Origin: an uncultured Phascolarctobacterium sp.
GTDB taxonomy: Bacteria; Bacillota; Negativicutes; Acidaminococcales; Acidaminococcaceae
NCBI GenBank assembly: GCA_900551745.1
Contig: URXA01000031.1
Span: forward strand, 1 to 6,236
Length of the DNA stretch: 6,236 bases
Direction: 5' to 3'
Shown: positions 1-5,848 of the stretch, piece by piece
Numbering within the stretch: the stretch's first letter is position 1
Layout: every line of letters starts with the position of its first letter
Notes under the pieces: model-generated
Database searches by the model: none
Seen by the model: the letters and a program-made list of their open reading frames with translations, nothing else
Told to the model about the DNA's origin: nothing
Translations under genes and position numbers: made by a program

Positions 1-945
1 CATTATGCCAGGCTGCTGGAAAAATTAACGCAGATGCCTTATTTTGGTATGGCAGAAATCAAAAGAGAATTGACGGCTATTTTAGATGCACCGATTCCTC
101 AAACTATTTTAGCTGACGGCAGAACATTGAATTATGATAAAATGTTGGTGATGGGGATTTTAAATATTACTCCAGACTCTTTTTACGCAGGCTCGCGTGT
201 ATCGCAGCTGGAACAGGTAGTGGAAAGGGCTGGCGAGATGCTTAGACAAGGGGCGTCTGTTTTGGACATTGGCGGGGAATCGACCCGCCCGGGCAGCGAT
301 GCCGTAGCTGCAGAAGAGGAACAAAAGCGGGTTGTTCCTGTTATCAAGGCGTTGAAAGAGCGTTATCCTGCTTCTGTTATTTCTATTGATACTTATCGTG
401 CCTCAACGGCGGAGGCGGCTTTGGCAGCCGGAGCAGATATCATTAACGATGTTACTGCTATGGAAGGTGATGCTGCCATGTCTGACTTAGTTGTCGACAG
501 TAAAGCACCGGTTATTTTAATGCATATGCGTGGTACACCTAAAAATATGCAGCAAAACTGTGAGTATAAAAATGTAGTAACAGAGGTTGCGGCTTATTTG
601 CTGCAGCGTGCTAATGTGCTGGAAAAACGTGGCGTAACAAAAGAAAAAATAATTTTTGATCCCGGCATTGGTTTTGCTAAAAATATTGAACAAAATCTGC
701 AATTGATAAAGGGGCTGAAATCACTGACAGGTTTAGGTTATCCTGTATTGCTTGCTGCTTCACGCAAAAGTACTATTGGAAGCGTGCTCGGCGGAGTCCC
801 GGCAGAAGAACGCCTGGAAGGTACTATCGCTGCCAGTTGTCAGGCTGTTTATGCAGGAGCGCAAATGGTACGAGTGCATGATGTACAGGAAAATCTGCGG
901 GCCATCAGGATGCTGGAGGCAATTTTATGTCCATCGCATATATAG
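1..945 (+). CDS. folP: Dihydropteroate synthase, 3' part (5' end outside window)
   Basis: Condenses 6-hydroxymethyl-dihydropterin pyrophosphate with p-aminobenzoate to give dihydropteroate in cytosolic folate synthesis; it is the sulfonamide target. The frame is open from base 1 with no stop and gives 314 visible residues. Numbered from base 1, the TIM-barrel motifs come in order: NITPDSF (55-61), DIGGESTRPG (89-98), SIDTYR (128-133), GADIINDV (142-149), HMRGTPK (175-181), DPGIGFAK (220-227), SRKS with the substrate lysine (254-257) and RVHD (291-294). The set is complete. An ATG at 34 has no ribosome binding site, and the residues before it (HYARLLEKL) read like protein. I therefore infer that the true start is upstream, and that this is the long FolP form of many Firmicutes, about 390-400 residues with an extra N-terminal domain of unknown role. 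The last 19 bases overlap folK. Confidence 0.96.
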   Translation, partial: HYARLLEKLTQMPYFGMAEIKRELTAILDAPIPQTILADGRTLNYDKMLVMGILNITPDSFYAGSRVSQLEQVVERAGEMLRQGASVLDIGGESTRPGSDAVAAEEEQKRVVPVIKALKERYPASVISIDTYRASTAEAALAAGADIINDVTAMEGDAAMSDLVVDSKAPVILMHMRGTPKNMQQNCEYKNVVTEVAAYLLQRANVLEKRGVTKEKIIFDPGIGFAKNIEQNLQLIKGLKSLTGLGYPVLLAASRKSTIGSVLGGVPAEERLEGTIAASCQAVYAGAQMVRVHDVQENLRAIRMLEAILCPSHI

Positions 946-1394
946 CTTTAGGCAGTAATTTAGGGGATAAGGAAGCTAACCTCAGGCAGGCTTTAAAAAT
1001 GCTGCTGGTAAAAGGACTGCAAATAAGGTCTGTATCAAGCTTTTTTAAAACTGAACCTTATGGCGTGACAGATCAACCTGAATTTATTAACGCTGTTGCC
1101 TGTGTGAAAACTGATTTGGCACCGGAAAAGTTGCTGAAGCTGCTTTTGGATACTGAACTGGAAATGGGACGGGTACGATTGCGGCATTGGGGTGAAAGAA
1201 ATATAGATTTGGATTTGCTTTTGTATGATGATCTGATCTATTATAGTGAAAAACTGGTACTGCCGCATCCTGATATGCAAAACAGATTTTTTGTACTGCA
1301 GCCGCTGTCGGAAATTGCGGCGGATAAAATACACCCTGTTTATAAAAAAAGTATTCAGACCCTTCTAAAATCTTTGACAGACGGAGATGAATGA
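927..1394 (+). CDS. folK: HPPK, 6-hydroxymethyl-7,8-dihydropterin pyrophosphokinase
   Basis: Transfers pyrophosphate from ATP to 6-hydroxymethyl-7,8-dihydropterin, making the substrate used by FolP. The protein is 155 residues, normal for a stand-alone HPPK. It shows ALGSNLGD at 7-14, the pterin-binding stretch TEPYGVTDQPEFINAV at 42-57, the signature from GR (81-82) through RNIDLDLLLYDD (91-102), where D94 and D96 match the two magnesium aspartates of the family, and PHP then RFFVLQPL at 113-127. A GGAGG at 915-919 sits 7 bases before the ATG and fixes the start. This start lies inside the end of folP, so the two are likely translationally coupled. There is no fused FolB aldolase domain and no separate folB between folP and folK. 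Confidence 0.97.
   Translation: MSIAYIALGSNLGDKEANLRQALKMLLVKGLQIRSVSSFFKTEPYGVTDQPEFINAVACVKTDLAPEKLLKLLLDTELEMGRVRLRHWGERNIDLDLLLYDDLIYYSEKLVLPHPDMQNRFFVLQPLSEIAADKIHPVYKKSIQTLLKSLTDGDE
1383..1386 (+). promoter_or_regulatory. Ribosome binding site GGAG that decides the ATPase start
   Basis: GGAG lies directly against the in-frame ATG at 1387, which is too close to serve it, but 9 bases before the next in-frame ATG at 1396. That favours 1396 as the start of the ATPase gene, one base after the folK stop codon. The site lies within the last folK codons. Confidence 0.6.
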
Positions 1395-1395
1395 G

Positions 1396-2619
1396 ATGAA
1401 TTGCTGCGCTAATTTAAGTAACCTGGTGATCTACCGAGCTCTGTTATCCGACCCGATCGTAAATGCTCTGCGCAGGCCTAAAGAATTTTTTGCGCCGGAA
1501 CTGGAATGTTTGCTGCTGGTTGCTGCTGAAGAAAAAGGTCTGACAGGGATTATTCCTTTGGAGTATTTGCTGTCGGCAATCGTGCATGAGCAGAATGTGT
1601 TTTCTGCTGTTGCCGAAAAAAATGACGGTAAAATTGGTGAAGGGCTGGCCAGAGCTGCAGCGCATGATATTGTAATTATGCGCGAGTTCGTTGATGATGT
1701 TTTTAATCGTTATAAAAACCATCCACTGCTGGGAAACTACACGCCGACAGTGTTCAGGCCTTTGCCGGGACGCAGTAAGCTGGAAAAAATTTTACTGCAT
1801 GCTGAAGGTGATGCAGACGGGCGGCAGGCTGTGAGAATTTTATGCAGTTATTATAATGACTATGGTTATGGCGCAATGCTGGACAACGGTGCATTTGCCT
1901 GGAATGGCGAACTGGAATACCTGTCCGGTACTAAAAACTATTCTGATATGACTTTTGATAAGCTGTATGGTTATGATTATCAGAAAGAAGAACTGATACG
2001 TAATACGGAAGCTTTTTTAGAGGGAAAGCCTGCCAATAATGTATTGCTTTTTGGTGATCGTGGCACTGGAAAATCATCGTCTATCAAAGCTCTCGGCAAT
2101 GCCTTTTTTGAAAAAGGGCTGCGGATGGTTGAAGTAAAACGCCATGACTTTGCCGGATTGCCAAAGGTGATGCAGGAATTGAGCCGTTGGGGCAAAAAAT
2201 TTATAGTTGTTTTAGATGATTTGTCTTTTGAAGAATTTGAAGTGGAATACAAAGCATTAAAATCCATTTTAGATGGTGGGCTTGAAGTAAAACCTGATAA
2301 TGTGTTGTTTTATGCTACTTCCAATCGCCGTAATATTATCAAGGAAGTGTGGCAGGATCAGAATATGAGCGAGCTGCATAGCCGCGATAGTATTAACGAA
2401 AAAATTTCTCTGGCTGATCGTTTCGGTATAAAATTATTTTTTGATTCGATGGATCAGGAGCAGTATTTCCGTTTGTTGGAAAATAAAGCTGAAGCCGAAG
2501 GTCTGGATATTCAAAAAGAAGAGCTGCGTGCTGCTGCGGTAAAGTGGGAAATGAGTCATACCGGGCGTAACGGCAGGATTGCGCGGCAGTTGTTAGACTA
2601 TCTGCACGGCAGATCTTAG
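1396..2619 (+). CDS. DUF815-type AAA+ ATPase
   Basis: A cytosolic P-loop ATPase of the DUF815 family, whose physiological role is not established. At 407 residues it is near the usual family size. Numbering from 1396: residues 1-180 form a largely helical N-terminal part without a recognised domain. The ATPase domain follows, with an NYSDMTFDKLYGYDYQ lead-in near 181-196, Walker A GDRGTGKSS (220-228), Walker B FIVVLDDLSF (269-278), a sensor-1-like YATSNRRN (306-313) and SLADRFG (338-344) carrying a likely arginine finger. Near the C-terminus GRNGRIARQL (390-399) resembles sensor 2. Key ATPase residues are intact, so it should bind and hydrolyse ATP. An upstream ATG at 1387 would add three residues and overlap folK by 8 bases; I prefer 1396 because of ribosome-site spacing. 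It is cotranscribed with folP-folK and pepT, and nothing here explains a link to folate. Confidence 0.93.
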   Translation: MNCCANLSNLVIYRALLSDPIVNALRRPKEFFAPELECLLLVAAEEKGLTGIIPLEYLLSAIVHEQNVFSAVAEKNDGKIGEGLARAAAHDIVIMREFVDDVFNRYKNHPLLGNYTPTVFRPLPGRSKLEKILLHAEGDADGRQAVRILCSYYNDYGYGAMLDNGAFAWNGELEYLSGTKNYSDMTFDKLYGYDYQKEELIRNTEAFLEGKPANNVLLFGDRGTGKSSSIKALGNAFFEKGLRMVEVKRHDFAGLPKVMQELSRWGKKFIVVLDDLSFEEFEVEYKALKSILDGGLEVKPDNVLFYATSNRRNIIKEVWQDQNMSELHSRDSINEKISLADRFGIKLFFDSMDQEQYFRLLENKAEAEGLDIQKEELRAAAVKWEMSHTGRNGRIARQLLDYLHGRS

Positions 2620-2631
2620 GAGTATATAAAA

Positions 2632-3855
2632 ATGATTGAACTCAGTAAAGATAAGATTATTGAACGTTTTCGAAGCTACGTCACTTTGGATACGGCTTCT
2701 GATGATAAATCAGAAACTTCGCCCAGTACGGCAAAGCAGTTAGAACTGGCGAAACTACTGAAGTCTGAACTTTCAGGTTTGGGTTTGGAGGACGTAGTAC
2801 TTACAGAATATGGTTATGTACTGGCTGCATTGCCGGCCAATACAAATGAAAAACTGCCTGTTATCGGGTTGATTGCTCATATGGATACCAGTAATGAAGC
2901 ATCGGGAGCGAATGTCAAAATGCAGGTGCATTCTGCCTATGACGGCAGTGAGCTGGAACTTGGCAAAGGGGTTAAATTGAGTCCGAAGGACTTTCCAGAA
3001 TTAAAAAATTATCTGGGACAGGAAATTATAACCTCAGACGGTACGACTTTGCTGGGAGCCGACGACAAGGCCGGAGTATGCGCTATTGTTTCGGCCTGCG
3101 AGTATTTACTTGCACATCCGGAAATCAAGCGTGGCAAGATACTTTTGGCGTTTACCCCTGACGAAGAAATAGGACGGGGGACGGAGTATTTTCCTCTGAC
3201 TGATTTTAGTGCTGATTTTGCCTATACAGTTGACGGCGGCGCTGTTGGTGAATTGAATTATGAAACCTTTAATGCCTGCAATGCCACGGTGACATTTTAT
3301 GGAGTTTCGGTACATCCTGGCTCTGCTAAAAATAAGATGCGCAACGCTGTGACGATGGCAGCCAAGTGGCAGATGCTGCTGCCTGCCGGTGAGCGTCCTG
3401 AATATACTGATCTGTATGAAGGGTTTTATCATAGTCTGCGTATCAATGGCGGTACGGATAAAGTTGAGCTGGAAATGATTTTGCGCGATCATGACAGGCA
3501 GAAGCTGGAAGACCGTAAAACACTGCTGCTGCATATGGCGGATTGTCTGAATGCTGAATACGGCGCAGGCAGCGTTGTTTGTAAAATGGAAGATGTCTAT
3601 TGTAATATGAAGGAATATATTATGCCTGTTTATGAAATAATTGAACGGGCTGAAAATGCAATACGTGCAGCTGGCATAGAACCGCAGTTGTCACCCGTGC
3701 GCGGTGGTACTGACGGTGCAAGGCTTTCAGAAATGGGGCTGCCATGTCCCAATATCTTTACCGGCGGGCATAATTTCCACGGACGTTTTGAATATTTGCC
3801 GGTACCTTCCCTGCTAAAATGTGTGGAAGTGCTGGTAAAACTGGTACAAAAGTAG
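2632..3855 (+). CDS. pepT: Peptidase T-like tripeptide aminopeptidase, M20 family
   Basis: A cytosolic di-zinc M20 metallopeptidase that removes the N-terminal residue of tripeptides, in late peptide breakdown. It has 407 residues, matching PepT length. The catalytic set is visible: H83-x-D85 in IAHMDTSNEASG, the bridging aspartate D144 in GADDKAG, the catalytic glutamate and zinc ligand E178/E179 in FTPDEEIGRG, D201 in YTVDGGAVGEL, the dimerisation-domain motif SVHPGSAKNKMRNAV (226-240), RGGTDGA (357-363) and the last histidine ligand H383 in GGHNFHGRFEY. These line up with H78, D80, D140, E173/E174, D196 and H379 of Salmonella PepT as I recall that enzyme. There is no signal peptide. AGGAG at 2618-2622 overlaps the ATPase stop codon and lies 9 bases before the ATG. 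Cotranscription with the upstream genes is inferred from the 12-base gap. Confidence 0.95.
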   Translation: MIELSKDKIIERFRSYVTLDTASDDKSETSPSTAKQLELAKLLKSELSGLGLEDVVLTEYGYVLAALPANTNEKLPVIGLIAHMDTSNEASGANVKMQVHSAYDGSELELGKGVKLSPKDFPELKNYLGQEIITSDGTTLLGADDKAGVCAIVSACEYLLAHPEIKRGKILLAFTPDEEIGRGTEYFPLTDFSADFAYTVDGGAVGELNYETFNACNATVTFYGVSVHPGSAKNKMRNAVTMAAKWQMLLPAGERPEYTDLYEGFYHSLRINGGTDKVELEMILRDHDRQKLEDRKTLLLHMADCLNAEYGAGSVVCKMEDVYCNMKEYIMPVYEIIERAENAIRAAGIEPQLSPVRGGTDGARLSEMGLPCPNIFTGGHNFHGRFEYLPVPSLLKCVEVLVKLVQK

Positions 3856-3860
3856 GCGGA

Positions 3861-3974
3861 ATGATGGGCGAAAGGTTTGCGCAGAGAAATAAAACAGAAA
3901 AACTGACAGTTACAGCTTTACTGACAGCAGTATTTGCCGTTACGGCGCTGGCTTTGTTATTATACCGTCAATAA
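3861..3974 (+). CDS. Possible 37-residue single-span membrane protein
   Basis: I recognise no family. The frame opens six bases after the pepT stop (ATG at 3861, or the adjacent ATG at 3864) and ends at TAA 3972-3974. It encodes a basic, polar N-terminus (about 15 residues, GERFAQRNKTEK) and then one continuous hydrophobic stretch at about residues 16-34 ending in YRQ, which suits a single membrane helix with its N-terminus in the cytosol. About a third of its codons begin with G, as in the neighbouring real genes. AGGCGG at 3854-3859 overlaps the pepT stop and is a weak ribosome site, better spaced for 3864. The position inside the operon before its terminator fits a cotranscribed small gene, but chance is not excluded. 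Confidence 0.4.
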   Translation: MMGERFAQRNKTEKLTVTALLTAVFAVTALALLLYRQ

Positions 3975-3998
3975 TGGTGTTTTCTATGGATAAAGTGC

Positions 3999-4238
3999 GT
4001 GGGAAAAGGATCGCTGCGCTGGTTCTTGCTGCTAACACTTTTATTGCTTTCTGTATTCTTTTTCTTCAACTATTCCAATGAAAGCGTCCAGTTGGCTCTT
4101 GATACCCAAGAGTATTTTGGCATTAGCGATGCTGCTGAGCATGGCAAAATAATAAAACTCCCGTCTTTATTCAAGACGGGAGTTTTATTATTTATTTACG
4201 CTTCATATTTTGCAGCAGGGATTTATCTGCATCGCTGA
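3999..4238 (+). CDS. Doubtful small membrane protein frame, probably disturbed by frame changes
   Basis: As written, the frame starts at GTG 3999 and gives 79 residues: KGSLR, a very hydrophobic span (about 8-24), then a polar stretch rich in D, E, S and N. The polar stretch uses many G-starting codons and looks coding. Its last 29 residues run through the hairpin terminator and 47 bases into the convergent glycosylase gene, so they are not credible. An alternative reading is a gene starting at ATG 3974 or 3986 (N-terminus MDKVRGK). It would move into this frame if the AAAA at 4004-4007 were AAA, and would stop at TAA right at the terminator if the AAAA at 4146-4149 were AAA. The product would then be about 54-58 residues with one membrane helix. 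No good ribosome site precedes any of these starts; TAATG at 3972-3976 would allow coupling to the small frame upstream. Confidence 0.27.
   Translation: MGKGSLRWFLLLTLLLLSVFFFFNYSNESVQLALDTQEYFGISDAAEHGKIIKLPSLFKTGVLLFIYASYFAAGIYLHR
4147..4193. terminator. Bidirectional Rho-independent terminator, 21-bp perfect hairpin
   Basis: The left arm 4147-4167 and right arm 4173-4193 are perfectly complementary around a 5-base loop (TATTC). The core is ACTCCCGTCTT / AAGACGGGAGT, flanked by an A-rich left side and a T-rich right side, so it can terminate in both directions. It closes the folP-folK-ATPase-pepT operon on the + strand and the convergent glycosylase gene on the - strand, whose TAA stop (4194-4192) touches the base of the stem. 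Confidence 0.93.
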
Positions 4239-4890
4239 CACGGAAGGATTCACGACATTTCTGAATAGCTTTGTTGTAAGTAAAGTCATCAAGTTCATTA
4301 TTTTGAAAAAGTACCATTGTTTTAGCTCTCTGCTTGACGAAGCACAGCGATAAAGCCCAGGCTACGGCCATTTTTACATAATACCCGTCGTGTCGTACAT
4401 TGTTCAGTTCTTTCAGTGTACTGTCGATATATGTGTCATCATTGTAATAATTCATCAGCATTACAACAGCAAACCGCAGTTCATATTCTCTGGGAGAAGC
4501 AAGATATTGCTGCAGAAATTCGCGGCCCTGAGCCTGATTTTTTTTGAAAGCTTTCAAACCGCCGCAGGTGACATCGCAAACAGCCCAATTGTCGATACGG
4601 GGAACAAAAAGATGGAGATTTTCCAGCAATTCAGTAAAATCAATTTTCAGTAAACCTAAAATCATACCGCATAAGGTTGCTTCTTCACTGTAGATAAAAG
4701 GTTCGGTTAAGGCTTTCTGCAGATAAGTATGGTAATCTCCTTCACGGACGATTTCGTTTGCCAGTTTTCGCAGTACGGGGATACGGATACCGATGATGTT
4801 ATCTATACCGGGGCAAAGAGCACTGTGAAATTTCCGATATTTGATGTCCTGCAGGCTCAGCAGGTGTTTTCGTAATGCTTGCATGGTCAA
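4192..4890 (-). CDS. AlkD-family DNA alkylation repair glycosylase
   Basis: A HEAT-like-repeat DNA glycosylase family that excises positively charged N3- and N7-alkylpurines, leaving abasic sites. The 232 residues form an all-helical protein typical of the shorter Firmicute members. Family hallmarks are FHSALCPGIDNIIGIRIPVLRKLA (in two parts, 21-34 and 35-44), PRIDNWAVCD (97-106), YELRFAVVMLMNYY (136-149), YYVKMAVAWALS (170-181) and TYNKAIQKCRES (204-215). W102, D106, R139 and W178 correspond well to W109, D113, R148 and W187 used by Bacillus cereus AlkD to trap the lesion, so activity is likely. The start shown is TTG at 4890, five bases after AAGGA (4900-4896). An ATG at 4884 is also possible and would shorten the protein by two residues. 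It stands divergent from the AP endonuclease gene nfo, which handles the product of this enzyme. Exact substrate range is inferred. Confidence 0.92.
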   Translation of the reverse strand: MTMQALRKHLLSLQDIKYRKFHSALCPGIDNIIGIRIPVLRKLANEIVREGDYHTYLQKALTEPFIYSEEATLCGMILGLLKIDFTELLENLHLFVPRIDNWAVCDVTCGGLKAFKKNQAQGREFLQQYLASPREYELRFAVVMLMNYYNDDTYIDSTLKELNNVRHDGYYVKMAVAWALSLCFVKQRAKTMVLFQNNELDDFTYNKAIQKCRESFRVSDADKSLLQNMKRK

Positions 4891-4915
4891 TCTTTTCCTT
4901 TCAGCAGGCTTGATA

Positions 4916-4924
4916 TGTTATAAT
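4916..4924 (+). promoter_or_regulatory. Extended -10 promoter for nfo
   Basis: TGT followed by consensus TATAAT (4919-4924) makes a full extended -10 element. No good -35 hexamer lies 16-18 bases upstream, which is tolerated by extended -10 promoters. Transcription would start near 4931, leaving a leader of about 35 bases with AGGAGG at 4956-4961. Confidence 0.65.
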
Positions 4925-4930
4925 TATAAC
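4917..4930. repeat. 14-base perfect palindrome carrying two opposed -10 hexamers
   Basis: GTTATAATTATAAC equals its own reverse complement. Beyond one mismatched pair (4916/4931), three more pairs match (4913-4915 with 4932-4934), giving an imperfect 22-base dyad. TATAAT is read at 4919-4924 on the + strand and at 4928-4923 on the - strand. It sits mid-way between the two repair genes and may be a symmetric promoter core, a regulator site, or both. Confidence 0.85.
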
Positions 4931-4952
4931 GTATTTTTAAAAGCTTTGTAAA
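4923..4952 (-). promoter_or_regulatory. Promoter for the AlkD-family gene
   Basis: On the - strand, TTTACA (4952-4947, five of six bases of the -35 consensus) is followed after 18 bases by consensus TATAAT (4928-4923). Transcription would start near 4916, about 26 bases before the TTG start. Its -10 overlaps the nfo -10 by two bases, so polymerase could not occupy both promoters at once. Confidence 0.65.
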
Positions 4953-4965
4953 TTTAGGAGGATCT

Positions 4966-5799
4966 ATGCTCAATATTGGTTGTCATTTATCGTCGGCAAA
5001 AGGCTATTTACATATGGGAAGGGAAGCATTGGCTATTGGGGCCAACACTTTTCAGTTTTTTACACGTAATCCACGCGGAGGCAAAGCTAAAGCGATCGAT
5101 ACAGAGGATATCAAGGCTTTACTGACGCTGATGCTGGAGAATTCTTTTGCGCCGCTCCTGGCACATGCGCCTTATACACTCAATGCCTGTTCGGCAGATT
5201 CAAAAATAAGGGATTTTGCACGGATGGTAATGACTGAGGATTTGCAGTTGCTGGAGCTGCTGCCTGGTACAAGATATAATTTCCATCCCGGCAGTCACGT
5301 AAAACAGGGAACAGAGCAGGGTATAATCATGATAGCAGAATTACTGAATGAAATCCTGCGTCCTCAGCAGCAGACAATGGTGCTGTTGGAGACTATGGCA
5401 GGCAAAGGCAGTGAAGTTGGGCGAAACTTTACGGAACTGCGTTCGATTATCGACAGAGTGGAGCTGCAGGGAAAACTCGGGGTATGTCTGGATACCTGTC
5501 ATGTTTTTGACGGCGGCTATGATATAGTTAATGATCTGGAAAAGGTTTTGGAGGAATTTGATGAAATTATTGGTTTGGAACGTCTTTTAGCTGTTCATAT
5601 CAATGACAGTCTGAATATTTTGGGCAGCCATAAGGACCGGCATGCAAGAATAGGTCAGGGGAACATTGGTTTGGAAGCGCTCAGCGCTGTTACTAATCAT
5701 CCTCAACTGAAAGATTTGCCATTTTATTTGGAAACGCCGAATGAATTGCCAGGGTATAAAGCTGAGATAGCTTTACTGAGATCGTTGTACAGGTGGTAA
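4966..5799 (+). CDS. nfo: Endonuclease IV, apurinic/apyrimidinic endonuclease
   Basis: A cytosolic tri-zinc AP endonuclease that cuts DNA 5' to abasic sites and removes 3'-blocking groups in base excision repair. It has 277 residues, the usual size. All nine metal ligands expected from E. coli Nfo are present: H67 (AHAPY), H107 (NFHPGS), E142 (LLETMAGKG), D176 and H179 (CLDTCH), H211 (VHINDS), D224 and H226 (DRHARIG) and E256 (YLETP). Other hallmarks are GCHLSSAKGY near the start, the substrate-loop region FFTRNPRGGKAK (31-42) and GQGNIG (230-235). AGGAGG at 4956-4961 lies 4 bases before the ATG. It is transcribed alone, divergent from the AlkD-family glycosylase gene, and its stop codon forms the base of the following terminator stem. 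Confidence 0.97.
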   Translation: MLNIGCHLSSAKGYLHMGREALAIGANTFQFFTRNPRGGKAKAIDTEDIKALLTLMLENSFAPLLAHAPYTLNACSADSKIRDFARMVMTEDLQLLELLPGTRYNFHPGSHVKQGTEQGIIMIAELLNEILRPQQQTMVLLETMAGKGSEVGRNFTELRSIIDRVELQGKLGVCLDTCHVFDGGYDIVNDLEKVLEEFDEIIGLERLLAVHINDSLNILGSHKDRHARIGQGNIGLEALSAVTNHPQLKDLPFYLETPNELPGYKAEIALLRSLYRW

Positions 5800-5842
5800 T
5801 AAAAAACAGTCTGACGTTTAAGCGCCAGACTGTTTTTTATTA
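5797..5842. terminator. Bidirectional Rho-independent terminator after nfo
   Basis: Arms 5797-5813 and 5826-5842 pair over 17 bases, with core CAGTCTG / CAGACTG and flanking A6 / T6 runs. The upper stem has an A-C mismatch, two C-G pairs and a T-G wobble. The A and T runs on the two sides let it work for nfo on the + strand and for the DUF1858 gene on the - strand. The nfo stop codon (5797-5799) is inside the stem. Confidence 0.93.
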
Positions 5843-5848
5843 AGAAGA

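Noticed and set aside
517..702. Open frame on the - strand inside folP
   Set aside because: It lies wholly within a strongly supported gene, has no ribosome site and gives no family-like sequence. The similar antisense frames at 1035-1334, 1444-1722, 1980-2267 and 3106-3534 are rejected for the same reason.
752..958. Second + strand frame across the folP-folK junction
   Set aside because: It overlaps two genes with full motif sets in other frames, and its product resembles no protein family.
1387..1395. Earlier ATG for the ATPase gene overlapping folK by 8 bases
   Set aside because: The only ribosome-site-like sequence abuts this ATG with no spacing and is well placed for the ATG at 1396. 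It remains a minor alternative.
4001..4012. Programmed ribosomal frameshift at GGGAAAAGG
   Set aside because: Joining the two frames needs a +1 step, not the -1 slip such A runs usually give, and no stimulatory hairpin is evident. An indel is simpler.
4078..4152. 24-codon frame starting at ATGA overlap and ending at the terminator
   Set aside because: Codon pattern is poor (few G-starting codons), there is no ribosome site, and the same bases read better as coding in the GTG 3999 frame.
4390..4653. + strand frame antisense to the AlkD-family gene
   Set aside because: The opposite strand encodes a protein with clear family motifs through the whole stretch, and no promoter or ribosome site supports the + reading.
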